A stretch of DNA of 64,000 bases from Piscicola geometra (GCA_943735955.1 OX030962.1:1457888-1521887); one strand, 5' to 3'. Positions 1-62,376 are shown, counted from the first letter of the stretch. The notes: generated by a model not told the origin, from the sequence alone. Program-made: numbers and translations.

Positions 1-1060
1 CTCAATCAGCGAAAAGTGTATTTCAACATCCGACTTTATGAAGCCACCACAACCGATTATGTCTTCCGAAAATACTTTTTTTAAACTTAATAGAAGGGCC
101 CATAGAAAAGCGAGTTTAAGCGAGGCGAGTAGCTGCATGGCACGAGCACTATCACTAACTAAAGGTTTACTTTGGAAGGTGTACTCATAATTTATGCAAA
201 TGATCTTAACGATTGAAGTAAACAAATTTCCAATGTTTAAATAGCTGTATGGTAATAAAACGGTGTTGCTAACAGGCAAAAGAAAATACTTTAAATTAAT
301 GAGATTTTTGTCATATTAGTTTAGTTTAGAGAGTTAAGAACCACGCAGATCTTTTGACTTCTATAATATTACTATTAAAACATTTTGCTGATGACTTTTA
401 TTGCTCTGACCAAAAATATAAAGCTAAAACTTTTTATTAAACAATTTAGCATAATATTTCTAAATTTTTATACTATTTTTTAGTTAAATAAAGTGGTTTC
501 ACCTATTTTTTGGGATTATGATGGACTCGGTAATTATTTATGTATATAAATAGGAATAACAATTGAATACGGACTCTGAGTTTATACTATATTCAGGTTT
601 TGCTTTCGAAATTGATTTCCATAAAACATTTAATTACGTAGAATCACTCTACTAAATGGAACCATATTTTGAGAAAAATTATTACGAAATTGATCTTATT
701 GAATTTTTAAATTTATTCAATAGTAAAGACTCTTTAGAAATGTGTAAAATTCTCATAATTAGAGCTTGACGAACAACATAAATTAAAATTCAACTATTCA
801 ATTTCTGACAAGTATAATTCAGTCAAGACTTGAGTATCCATATTCAAATAATCAACAAGATGATTATATCAAACTTCCATGAAAATAGAATGATGTTGGT
901 ACATTTTTACAACTTTAAAATTAAAAGTGCTAATGGTTTAAGAATTGATTGCCATAGATTCCAAAAGCATTCATAGTCTATATTAGAAAATGAATAGTCA
1001 TCAATGCATAGAGAAAAATCATCCCCCATCACTATCATCTTCTTAGCAGTCAAATAGCTG
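1..1060. other. AT-rich stretch, nothing recognised
   Basis: I see no coding exon, RNA gene or repeat that I can name here. Reading frames are short and broken by stops in all frames. Confidence 0.5.
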
Positions 1061-1380
1061 TTTTTTTCAGTCTGATCACCGATGACCACAACACAACAAA
1101 AAGAAAAACTGCAGCACCAAAAATAGCAGTCTTTGCAAAAACAAAAATGCAATCATAACATTGAATGGACGAAACAACCTTCAGCACCAGTACCAAGAGA
1201 ATTGAAGGATGGCTGCAGCGAAAAAAGAAAAACAGATCACAGCAACTTCATTCTTTGCAAGATCCTCTTCGGCTCCTTCATTCTCACCTTCAACACCAGT
1301 GCCAAAAGGATCCAGAAAGACGCTTTTGTAGGAATGAAGATGCTGTATTAGGAATGATGATTCTGTGGTTATGTTGAAGA
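1061..1380 (+). other. possible decayed coding fragment
   Basis: A good 3' splice-like signal (a T run ending in CAG near 1070) is followed by coding-looking Lys/Ala/Pro-rich text that changes frame several times. Three related short segments recur: about 1111, about 1182 (TTCAGCACCAGTACCAAGAG) and about 1286 (TTCAACACCAGTGCCAAAAG). I do not recognise the protein. It may be a degenerate tandem-duplicated exon or transposon debris. Confidence 0.2.
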
Positions 1381-1743
1381 TGATGGTGATGTGGGTGAGG
1401 TTAGAAGTGAGGATTGGTTTATAAAATTATTAAGGTTATTTGATTTGATTAGATATATAAATATATTATTCAAGAATTTATTGAAAAGTGTTTTAGAAAT
1501 TATAAAAAAACTTGCCTCAGTTATTGTTCATTTTACGATATATCTCGCCTCGGATAGTTTGCCGAAATCTAAATTAATATGGCCGCTTTTTGTTATTGTT
1601 AGAAACCAACAATCAGCTGATTCAAGAAATAAATAAACATTACCATCAGCTGTTTTTATATTGCTATGTCTATGCTTCCGAGTACGCACTCCATAGTATG
1701 ACGGTCATGCTAATCATGTGTGTCTAAAAACCATCAAATGAAA

Positions 1744-1850
1744 TGTATACCGTAGGGAAGCATAATCATCGATTTCAAAATTTCAAAACGTTCACTTAGG
1801 ACATGATTAACACTAACAATACAAGAAGTTTGACACAAAAATTAATTTTT
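1744..1850. repeat. dispersed repeat family E, copy 1
   Basis: The segment contains CATAATCATCGATTTCAAAA and a following stretch ending in AAGTTTGACACAAAAATTAA. The same text recurs at 39565-39660 and 57707-57790, so this is an interspersed repeat. Its class is unknown. Confidence 0.7.
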
Positions 1851-1860
1851 TATGTTAAAA

Positions 1861-1912
1861 ATGGTAAACGAATAAAAAGTCTTCCGGATAAAAAGTCTTC
1901 AAGAAGAGATTT
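1861..1912 (+). repeat. foldback-element terminus fragment
   Basis: Two units of the 16-bp motif GGATAAAAAGTCTTCC follow GGTAAACG. This matches the reverse complement of the right end of the foldback-like element at 19207-21685, so it appears to be a stranded terminus of that family. Confidence 0.6.
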
Positions 1913-1989
1913 TCATGGAAAAAACTTTTTATATAATTTTATAAATTTTAATTAATAAATAATAATAACTGCAAGAATTCTTTGAGCAA

Positions 1990-2205
1990 CAAGCCTTCAG
2001 CCCGAGTTGCATTATATGCTCGATGTTGTTCTGAGTCTGCCAGTTACTTCATCAGATGCAGAAAGAGCATTTTCTAAACTTCGGCTTATTAAAATTCATC
2101 ATAATATTTGAGAATATCTGCTACCAAAACCGCTACTGCATTCTTCCAGTAAATGAAATAGTGAAAAGATTTTCACAAATTGATCGAAACATTATTTTGT
2201 AACTG
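1990..2205 (+). pseudogene. hAT transposase C-terminal remnant
   Basis: One frame reads LDVVLSLPVTSSDAERAFSK followed by LRLIKIHHNI and a stop. This is the signature of the C-terminal dimerisation domain of hAT-superfamily transposases (SxxAERxFSxLxxIK). A stop follows the motif and the remaining text is in another frame, so it is a dead fragment. No matching termini were identified. Confidence 0.7.
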
Positions 2206-2594
2206 AGAACACATAAAAATTTAGTTGAAACTAATTATTGGAAATTTTTTTTAGACTGTTTAGGATCTCATATCAAACTTATTTTGAAATTTAACTTATA
2301 AAATTAAAATTTGCTGTACAAAATATGTGAAAAAACTCGGTATTAAAACAGCAAAAAAATATATAAATTGATGTTGCAAAACGCAACAGCTGCGGTAAAT
2401 AGATTAAAAAATTATTTATTTTTTACTAAAGTTGAGCCCCCCCCAGCATTTTTTTCTGGTTGCGCCCCTGCCCCTTCCCACCCGCGATTGAAAAACACAC
2501 AAAACTAGAAAAGCACATTTTTTAAAACTTCTTTAAACTTTTTGTTTTTTTTCATATTTTAATTTTTCTTGGTTGATGCTTTTATTTATAAATT

Positions 2595-2790
2595 GGTTGA
2601 ACGGTTAGCGGAGTCGGCAACGACTCTCGGCTTTGACCAATAATTAAAGGTCCTAGGTTCAAGTGCAAACAATGCCCTAGTAACCCAAAGGCGCAAATGA
2701 AAATATGCAGCCTAAGTGGCCTGGAAGCTCGTTCGGGTTATACGCCACTATAATAATGCTCGTCATTATTATTATTATTCAATATTGGAA
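2595..2790 (+). mobile_element. tRNA-derived SINE, family 2, copy 1
   Basis: The tRNA-like head has an A-box-like segment (GGTTAGCGGAGTCGG) and a B-box-like segment (AGGTTCAAGTGCAA). A conserved body follows and the copy ends in an (ATT)n tail. Related copies lie at 7262-7348, 28250-28441 (both minus) and 43933-44100 (plus). Confidence 0.8.
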
Positions 2791-2794
2791 GTTG

Positions 2795-2915
2795 GTACTT
2801 TTGATGAAACCCCCCCCCCCCCCCACAAACAAAAAACTAAATCGAAGATTCAGACTTAAGCCTCAGCGTTTTCAAGTAAAAATAAATCATTAGATAATTT
2901 AATTTACTCAAATTT
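2795..2915 (+). repeat. dispersed repeat with oligo-C tract
   Basis: About 120 bp including a run of C and the segment CTTAAGCCTCAGCGTTTTCA. The same sequence is present in inverted orientation at 58699-58815, about 56 kb away. The class is unknown. Confidence 0.65.
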
Positions 2916-2929
2916 TACGTTATTAGTCG

Positions 2930-3413
<484 letters not shown>

Positions 3414-3414
3414 A

Positions 3415-5995
3415 GTGATATTTGTATCAGTGATATTTTTATCAGTGATATTTGTATCAGTGATATTTGTATCATTGATATTTGTATCAGTGATATTTGT
3501 ATCAGTGATATTTGTATCAGTGATATTTGTATCAGTGATACTTATATCAGTGATATTTGTATCAGTGATATTTGTATCAGTGATATTTGTATCAGTGATA
3601 TTTGTATCAGTGATATTTGTATCAGTGATATTTGTATCAGTGATATTTGTATCAGTGATATTTGTATCAGTGATATTTGTATCAGTGATATTTGTATCAG
3701 TGATATTTGTATCAGTGATATTTGTATCAGTGATATTTGTATCAGTGATATTTGTATCAGTGATATTTGTATCAGTGATATTTTTATCAGTGATATTTGT
3801 ACCAGTGATATTTGTATCAGTGATATTTTTATCAGAGATATTTGTATCAGTGATATTTGTATCAGTGATATTTGTATCAGTGATATTTGTATCAGTGATA
3901 TTTGTATCAGTGATATTTGTATCAGTGATATTTGTATCAGTGATATTTGTATCAGTGATATTTGTATCAGTGATATTTGTATCAGTGATATTTGTATCAG
4001 TGATATTTGTATCAGTGATATTTGTATCAGTGATATTTGTATCAGTGATATTTGTATCAGTGATACTTGTATCAGTGATATTTGTATCAGTGATATTTGT
4101 ATCAGTGATATTTGTATCAGTGATATTTGTATCATTGATATTTGTATCAGTGATATTTGTATCAGTGATATTTGTATCAGTGATATTTGTATCAGTGATA
4201 TTTGTATCAGTGATATTTGTATCAGTGATACTTATATCAGTGATATTTGTATCAGTGATATTTGTATCAGTGATATTTGTATCAGTGATATTTGTATCAG
4301 TGATATTTGTATCAGTGATATTTGTATCAGTGATATTTGTATCAGTGATATTTGTATCAGTGATATTTGTATCAGTGATATTTGTATCAGTGATATTTGT
4401 ATCAGTGATATTTGTATCAGTGATATTTGTATCAGTGATATTTGTATCAGTGATATTTGTATCAGTGATACTTGTATCAGTGATATTTGTATCAGTGATA
4501 TTTGTATCAGTGATATTTGTATCAGTGATATTTGTATCAGTGATATTTGTATCAGTGATATTTGTATCATTGATATTTGTATCAGTGATATTTGTATCAG
4601 TGATATTTGTATCAGTGATATTTGTATCAGTGATACTTATATCAGTGATATTTGTATCAGTGATATTTGTATCAGTGATATTTGTATCAGTGATATTTGT
4701 ATCAGTGATATTTGTATCAGTGATATTTGTATCAGTGATATTTGTATCAGTGATATTTGTATCAGTGATATTTGTATCAGTGATATTTGTATCAGTGATA
4801 TTTGTATCAGTGATATTTGTATCAGTGATATTTGTATCAGTGATATTTGTATCAGTGATATTTGTATCAGTGATATTTGTATCAGTGATATTTGTATCAG
4901 TGATATTTGTATCAGTGATATTTGTATCAGTGATATTTGTATCAGTGATATTTGTATCAGTGATATTTGTATCAGTGATATTTGTATCAGTGATATTTGT
5001 ATCAGTGATATTTGTATCAGTGATATTTGTATCAGTGATATTTGTATCAGTGATATTTGTATCAGTGATATTTGTATCAGTGATATTTGTATCAGTGATA
5101 TATGTATCAGTGATATTTGTATCAGTGATATTTGTATCAGTGATATTTGTATCAGTGATATTTGTATCAGTGATATTTGTATCAGTGATATTTGTATCAG
5201 TGATATTTGTATCAGTGATATTTGTATCAGTGATATTTGTATCAGTGATATTTGTATCAGTGATATTTGTATCAGTGATATTTGTATCAGTGATATTTGT
5301 ATCAGTGATATTTGTATCAGTGATATTTGTATCAGTGATATTTGTATCAGTGATATTTGTATCAGTGATATTTGTATCAGTGATATTTGTATCAGTGATA
5401 TTTGTATCAGTGATATTTGTATCAGTGATATTTGTATCAGTGATATTTGTATCAGTGATATTTGTATCAGTGATATTTGTATCAGTGATATTTGTATCAG
5501 TGATATTTGTATCAGTGATATTTGTATCAGTGATATTTGTATCAGTGATATTTGTATCAGTGATATTTGTATCAGTGATATTTGTATCAGTGATATTTGT
5601 ATCAGTGATATTTGTATCAGTGATATTTGTATCAGTGATATTTGTATCAGTGATATTTGTATCAGTGATATTTGTATCAGTGATATTTGTATCAGTGATA
5701 TTTGTATCAGTGATATTTGTATCAGTGATATTTGTATCAGTGATATTTGTATCAGTGTTATTTGTATCAGTGATATTTGTATCAGTGATATTTGTATCAG
5801 TGATATTTGTATCAGTGATATTTGTATCAGTGATATTTGTATCAGTGATATTTGTATCAGTGATATTTGTATCAGTGATATTTGTATCAGTGATATTTGT
5901 ATCAGTGATATTTGTATCAGTGATATTTGTATCAGTGATATTTGTATCAGTGATATTTGTATCAGTGATATTTGTATCAGTGATATTTGTATCAG
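3415..5995. repeat. 15-bp minisatellite array (about 172 units)
   Basis: The unit is TTTGTATCAGTGATA. Its period is divisible by three, so frames on both strands stay open for more than 500 codons, but these are not genes. Each unit holds an 11-bp inverted repeat, TATCA-G-TGATA, and therefore a GATA core on each strand. Variant units (CTTATATCAG, CTTGTATCAG, ATCATTGATA) occur only before about 4650. From 4651 to 5995 the units are almost identical. The array ends at the start of the plus-strand coding exon. Confidence 0.97.
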
Positions 5996-6542
5996 TCTGG
6001 GGGTGGACATGTCTCGCCAACGTCTGGTGGACAACGTGCCAGAGGTGAGCATCGACGATCCATCATTCTTCTTCGAGAAGAACGAAGGATTCCAAGAAGT
6101 GACGTCACGTCGAACCATGAAAATCAAAGTTAAAGCGGCGCAACACGAAAAAGCCGTCAAGAAGAGCCAACTGGAACAGGCGATAACAAAAGCGCGGGAT
6201 TTTCCGCCCAGAATCATCATCATCACCACCAGGCGTCTGTCGTGGCGGCAACGTCGTCGGCTCCAGCTCTTGCAAAGTCGAAGACGAAAAAAAAGGCGCT
6301 ACCTAAGTCTGAGCAGACAGCCGTGGTGTCAGACAAGCTGACAAGATTCAACAAAACAAGCATTTCCGCCCCAACCCTCACCAGCCAATCTGCTCATCAT
6401 TATCATCACCACCCAACTGAGAATGCATTCATGCATGCATCATCCATCAATGCACCAGGAAACAAGTCTTTTACAGATTTTTTCATTGCCAATACGTCAG
6501 ATTTCTCAGAGGCAAAAGCATTCATGTACAACTTCACTTTTG
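5996..6542 (+). CDS. PRRC2/BAT2-like coding exon (tentative), with frameshift
   Basis: From about 6003 one frame reads a non-repetitive charged protein: MDMSRQRLVDNVPEVSIDD, then PSFFFEKNEGFQEVTSRR, then a Lys-rich stretch ending KARDFPPR. The EGFQEV-S-K/R block followed by xxPPR resembles the N-terminal region of PRRC2 (BAT2) proteins. That is recalled family similarity, not a search result. Near 6212 the coding text moves to another frame (NHHHHHQASVVAATSSAPA onward) and runs to about 6541. No GT-AG pair explains the switch, so one base appears to be missing, either a real lesion or an assembly error. The exon ends at a strong donor, TTTTG|GTGAGT (GT at 6543-6544). The presumed acceptor is the TATCAG of the last 15-bp unit. 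No other exon of this gene was identified. It is convergent with PPIP5K. Confidence 0.45.
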
Positions 6543-6569
6543 GTGAGTGGAGCAACAAAAATGGCATCG

Positions 6570-7100
6570 ACCACCACAACAACAACAACAACCTCACTCT
6601 CAATCCGCCAACAACAACAACAACAACCTCACTCTCAATCCGCCAACAACAACAACAACGACTACCAGCTCATCGAACGTCCCGAATACTCAACAGCCAC
6701 CTCCAATCCACACAAGGTCCAGCAGAAGGGTGCATTGGCCAAACAATTTGGCAGATTTCGCAACTTGACTCATCCATTTGTCTATCAACCGTCCATCAAA
6801 CATGCTAACCATGTCTTCATCATCATTTTCAAAACTACCCACTTCTTCTCGTCGTCATCGTCGTTTTTCTCTTGCATCATCACTCATTTCTTTGAGTTCA
6901 CAAAATACTTGCACTACTGCAACATGCACCACTGCAACATGCACCCCTGCAACATGCACCACTGCAACATGCACCACTGCAACATGCACCACTGCAACAT
7001 GCACCACTGCAACATGCACCACTGCAACATGCACCACTGCAACATGCACCACTGCAACATGCAGCACTGCAACAACAACTATTGCATCAACAAAATTCAC
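6570..7100 (+). repeat. low-complexity and 15-bp minisatellite (CAACATGCACCACTG)
   Basis: CAA-rich repeats at 6575-6665 include a duplicated segment, CTCACTCTCAATCCGCCAAC. They are followed at about 6915-7075 by roughly ten copies of CAACATGCACCACTG. Between them, 6655-6768 reads in one frame to RSSRRVHWPNNLADFAT and a stop, with a PP1-docking-like RVxW. This could be a terminal exon of the upstream gene, but no acceptor is clear and other frames are also open. Confidence 0.7.
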
Positions 7101-7137
7101 AACTTGACAATATTTTTTGCCTCTTCGTTCACCAGTA

Positions 7138-7225
7138 CTCTATGTACACACGGCCACTCCTTAGCAACCTTTGTCCCTCGTACTATATATAAGGAAGCTT
7201 CTCGGCAATAAACTCTCTCTCTCTT
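7138..7225 (+). mobile_element. LTR-like fragment with TATA box and polyA signal, copy 1
   Basis: The order TGTACACACGGCCACTCC, TATATAAGG, AATAAAC and a CTCTCT run packs a promoter and a polyA signal into under 100 bp, as in the U3-R of an LTR retrotransposon. The same block recurs at 38355-38450. No paired LTR or internal coding region is seen nearby, so solo or truncated LTRs are likely. Confidence 0.5.
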
Positions 7226-7261
7226 GTGTCTCCTTAACTCATATCTCGCTGAATATTTTCA

Positions 7262-7348
7262 TTTTCTGGGTTATAGGGCATTGGTTGCACTCGAACCTAT
7301 GACCTTTCATTATTGGTCAAGCCAAGAGTCGTTACTGACTAAACGTAT
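7262..7348 (-). mobile_element. tRNA-derived SINE, family 2, fragment
   Basis: Read on the minus strand it matches the head and B-box part of the copy at 2595-2790, including CTAAGG-like and GGTTCGAGTGCAACC-like segments. The body is missing. Confidence 0.65.
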
Positions 7349-7463
7349 AAACTTACATATTAATTATCAGTCGCCAGAGGAACAAAAAAAAAGGTAAAGA
7401 AGCATGATGACTTCAAAACCAATCAATCATTGCGATCTACAAGTTTTCACTACGTATCTATAT

Positions 7464-8272
7464 TAGAAGTCGGACCGGGTACCCGATTTGACCGGGTACC
7501 CGCGGGTACCTGCGGGACTCTCGCGGGAACGGGAATGAAAATTAATTTCGGGACGGGAAAAGTCGGGAACCGGGAATAGGTTTTCGGGACGGGAATCAAC
7601 ATTCAAATCGGGAACGGGAAAAGACGGGAACGGGAATCAACTTTTAAATCGGGAACGTATTTATTTCTTTTCTATCCCAAACTTTTTTCCTATTATTCTT
7701 TCATACTTGGAATGCCACAGACATGCTGTCATATGAATAAGATCAATGGCATCTTTTCTTTTAGCGAAATGATCAACTGAGCAATCATTTGGAAATTAAT
7801 CATTCAAATTCAAAGTATTAATTTATAAAATTAAAATAATATAACTGACCATTTTGATTTCGTCTGAAAAGTTTTCATCATCACCCATTTGTTCTAATCT
7901 CCCTAATCTTTGGACTCATCATAACAACTTCAAATGTAGTGTTGGAGATTTCGTCATTGGCAATGGTGGCTTCGTTATACATTTATATTGCATTTAATAC
8001 TTATTTTAAGTACGGAGTATCGATGAAATAAAGATTTCCATACTTAGAAGTTTGCTGAAAAATCATTGTTAAAGAATCCAATCCCAATAACGGTTATTCC
8101 CGTTTTTCCCGTTCCCGATTTAAAAGTTGATTCCCGTTCCCGTCTTTTCCCGTTCCCGATTTGAATTTTGATTCCCGTCCCGAAAACCTATTCCCGGTTC
8201 CCGACTTTTCCCGTCCCGAAATTAATTTTCATTCCCGTACCCTGTCAGATCGGGTACCCGGTCCGACCTCTA
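7464..8272. mobile_element. long-TIR MITE family 2 (TAGARGTCGGACCGG), copy 1
   Basis: The ends are TAGAAGTCGGACCGGGTACC and its inverted counterpart ending CCGACCTCTA. The arms are about 190 bp, GC-rich and dense in GGGAACGGGAAT-type text. The middle is AT-rich and non-coding. Relatives: 23606 (partial), 40017-41227 (full) and 63760 onward (partial). A hAT origin is possible, but no clean target duplication is visible at this copy. Confidence 0.85.
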
Positions 8273-8276
8273 TCAC

Positions 8277-8345
8277 AAACACACACACACACACACATGA
8301 TGATGATGATGATGATAACTGGTGGTGATGATGATGATTGTGGTG
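8277..8345. repeat. (AC)n and (ATG)n microsatellites
   Basis: A short dinucleotide run is followed by a trinucleotide run just outside the MITE end. Confidence 0.9.
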
Positions 8346-8360
8346 GGGATGATGATAATG

Positions 8361-8553
8361 ACTTTTTATCCTGAAAACTTTTTGTCCTGAAGACTTTTTA
8401 TCCGGAAGACTTTTTATCCGGAAGACTTTTTATCCGGAAGACTTTTTATCCGGAAGACTTTTTATCCGGAAGACTTTTTATCCGGAAGACTTTTTATCCG
8501 GAAGACTTTTTATCCGGAAGACTTTTTATCCGAAGACTTTTTATCCTAGAACC
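8361..8553. repeat. 16-bp array, isolated foldback terminus
   Basis: About eleven units of GAAGACTTTTTATCCG end in ATCCTAGAACC. The reverse complement, GGTTCTAGGATAAAA, is identical to the left terminus of the foldback-like element at 19207. This looks like a solo terminal array of that family. Confidence 0.75.
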
Positions 8554-9073
8554 GTTAGTAAATGGCACATTTTAAAATTATATGCGTTAAGTTTAGTAAA
8601 ATTATTATTTTTTCTGAACACTCTAATATATATTTTAAAATGATATTTAAAGTTAAAGACAATTTCATATCTATAAAAAATTCAACTTGTTGTATTGAAA
8701 TAGAGAAATACTTTTGATGACATATAACGAAAAAATTGAGCGTGGTGTATAAACGGATTATATTATCTGCTTTAGTAAACAAAATAGATTTAAAAAATCA
8801 TCTATTAATATTTTATTTACGTAAAAAAATTGTATTTGTCGGTTAGTGTAATCGAAAAACATTTTAAAACGGTAAGATGAAGCCATATTTTGTGAAAATG
8901 TATTTGAACTATTAAATTATTTTTTCTATAAATATTGATAAATCTTGAGACATGTGAAAATTATTCATGAGAAGAGCTTGAAGGACACAAACCCACTTAT
9001 ATTCCTACTATAATATAGTATAAGATAGTATATTATATATTTAGTATATATATAATATATATATAGTATAATA
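8554..9073. other. AT-rich stretch, nothing recognised
   Basis: No coding or repeat similarity was noticed, apart from short TA-rich runs near 9010-9080. Confidence 0.4.
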
Positions 9074-9272
9074 ATAATAATAATAATATAATGCGTATTT
9101 ATAATGCGCCAAGGCACGCAACTGAGGCGCCACTCACACGACATAAGTCGTGAAACACCGCATCATATACACTAGGTATATGATAGCTCACGGTTGGCTG
9201 AACAGGAATTCGAACTGGCGACCTTTAAGTTGAGGTCCAACGACTTTACCATCTAAGCCAACCCGCTCGCCA
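9074..9272 (-). mobile_element. tRNA-derived SINE, family 1, copy 1
   Basis: On the minus strand a tRNA-like head (A box TGGCTTAGATGGTAAAG; B box GTTCGAATTCC) is followed by a conserved body containing a short hairpin (ATATACACTAGGTATAT on plus) and an (ATT)n tail. Close copies: 28969-29157, 39760-39929 and 62377-62525. A variant subfamily lies at 25226-25424 and 61961-62176. Confidence 0.85.
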
Positions 9273-9597
9273 AAATATCTTATAGTTACTAAATCAACAA
9301 AGCATAAATCTTCTACGATTTATTCTATTTTAGAAGTAAATTGTTATTATAAAATAATTTAGATAATTTATAGTTCGTAATTAAATTTCTTCATTAAATT
9401 ATATGAAATGAGCTTTTAAGAAAATGTGAAAAACGCAAAAACTAAATAAGAGTTTCATTACTGTTACTAATATTGCTGATAATATTAACATTATTATTGT
9501 TGTTGTTTATATTTTTTTGCTGCTTCGATCTTGCAGACGATTCAAAACTGCTGTCAGTGGATGAACACAAGGAAACTGTAATGGCAGTTGGTAGTGT

Positions 9598-9875
9598 AGT
9601 AATGTGGTATGGTGGTAATGTGGTGATGTTGTAGTGTGGCGATGTGATTGTGTGGTGATGGGGTAGTGTAGTGAAGTGGTAGTGTGGTGATGTGGTAGTG
9701 TAGCGATGTGGTAGTGTGGCGATGTGATTGTGTGGTGATGGGGTAGTGTAGTGAAGTGGTAGTGTGGTGATGTGGTAGTGTAGCGATGTGGTAGTGTGGT
9801 GATGTGATAATGTGGTGATGTGGTAGTGTGATGATTTGACAGAGTGGTGATGTGATAATGTGGTAGTGTAGAACA
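9598..9875. repeat. minisatellite in the PPIP5K 3' region
   Basis: Degenerate repeats of about 9-10 bp (GTGGTGATG, GTGGTAGTG), including a nearly exact roughly 75-bp duplication (about 9636-9710 and 9711-9785). It lies 65-340 nt past the PPIP5K stop codon on the minus strand, so it is probably transcribed as 3' UTR. Confidence 0.85.
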
Positions 9876-9939
9876 CTACACCACAATAGCACATTGGACC
9901 TCCCCACAAATCTAAATCAACTATTACACAAATAGCACC

Positions 9940-61147
<51,208 letters not shown>

Positions 61148-61854
61148 CTGTATTTATTTGATTCCAGCCTTTGCCCTCGGGACAATCACTTCTTTTATTT
61201 TATACAGTCCGAGGGTGGGGCTTGTCTAAACTGTCTCAATTTTTTTCTCAATTCTTTTGAAATACTCACTCATAACTGATGCATGTTTTTTATATTTTAT
61301 AAATTATCCCCAGCAAAATCAATGGTAATTAAAGGTGAAGCATACAGTGGTATGAAAAAGGCTAAAGATAGATTAACAGTTTTTTAACTTGCAGTCTGGA
61401 AGGAAAAAAACTTAAACCTTTAGTAATTGGGAAATCTGAAAACCCAAGATGTTTCAAGTCCATTAACGTTTTCAATTAAAAAGTTCATCACGACTGCTAA
61501 TTCTAATTCTTGGATGACTGCAATTATTTTTCATAACTAGTTGAATAAATTTAACCAAAAAATGTTTAACTGTTCATCACATTCACATCACAACTTTTCC
61601 AACATAAAATTATTTGTTTACCCACCCAACACTAATTGGAAAACTTATTAGAAAATCCTATTGCTTAAAAATAAAAAAAACAATTGAAAAAAAATGAAAA
61701 AATTGTGAATAATGTTTTTTTCTCGTTTATTTAGTTTTAATAAAGTTTAAGTAAGAAATGTGCTTTTATTCCAAAACCTCTCACCAAAAGAAACCTCTCT
61801 TACAAGGACAAAATACTGTGACCCGAGTACTGTCTTTACAAGTTTTACTGTAAT

Positions 61855-61910
61855 TAGGGAGCGCGTGCAAATCACTATTAGAACTGAAGACGGTTGGGGT
61901 CGATTTCATG
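61855..61910 (+). repeat. copy of a piggyBac-like subterminal segment
   Basis: TAGGGAGCGCGTGCAAATCA and CTGAAGACGGTTGGGGTC match 10648-10700 near the left end of the piggyBac-like element. Confidence 0.7.
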
Positions 61911-61960
61911 TTTGTTAAACCCATTTTTTTCTTTACCCAATAAATTATTTTTATTTTTAT

Positions 61961-62176
61961 GGTCTGTATTATTCACAGCCTGACAGACGCAGACCATGTT
62001 ACAATGGTTCTGAGAACAGTGGCGACACTCCACACGACGTACACATCTTTCAATGGATACGACGCAAACACCGCATCATATACATTAGGTATATGATAGT
62101 TCACGGTTTCTCGTGAGGATTCGAATAGACAACCTTTGAGTCGTAAGTCCGACGTATACCATCTAAGCCACCCCAC
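61961..62176 (-). mobile_element. tRNA-derived SINE, subfamily 1B, copy
   Basis: Matches 25226-25424. The A-box region is TATACCATCTAAGCCA and the B-box region GAGGATTCGAATAGACAACC. Confidence 0.75.
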
Positions 62177-62376
62177 CTCCCCACTACTCTTTAATACAGC
62201 CTTATCATTTTGAACATGTTCTTTCGATGTGTCTTATGTATAGAATAAAAAAAACTTCTCATAAAAAATGCCGCGTCCAAGAACTGAGAATATTTTAACC
62301 ATTTAAAATGTTGGTACCAGTCGGATCTGAAAGATAGATTTTGATCATTTTTTAGATTATGTTAGTAATATTTGGC

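Noticed and set aside
3415..5995. CRISPR-like direct repeats
   Set aside because: Units are contiguous with no spacers and the DNA is plainly eukaryotic; it is a minisatellite.
6423..7211. 262-residue plus frame after the PRRC2-like exon
   Set aside because: Mostly CAA/CAT and 15-bp repeat translation; it competes with two other open frames and starts inside an exon read in another frame.
9095..9275. A functional tRNA gene
   Set aside because: A and B boxes are present but the anticodon arm and acceptor stem do not fold cleanly, and several copies share a non-tRNA body: it is a SINE.
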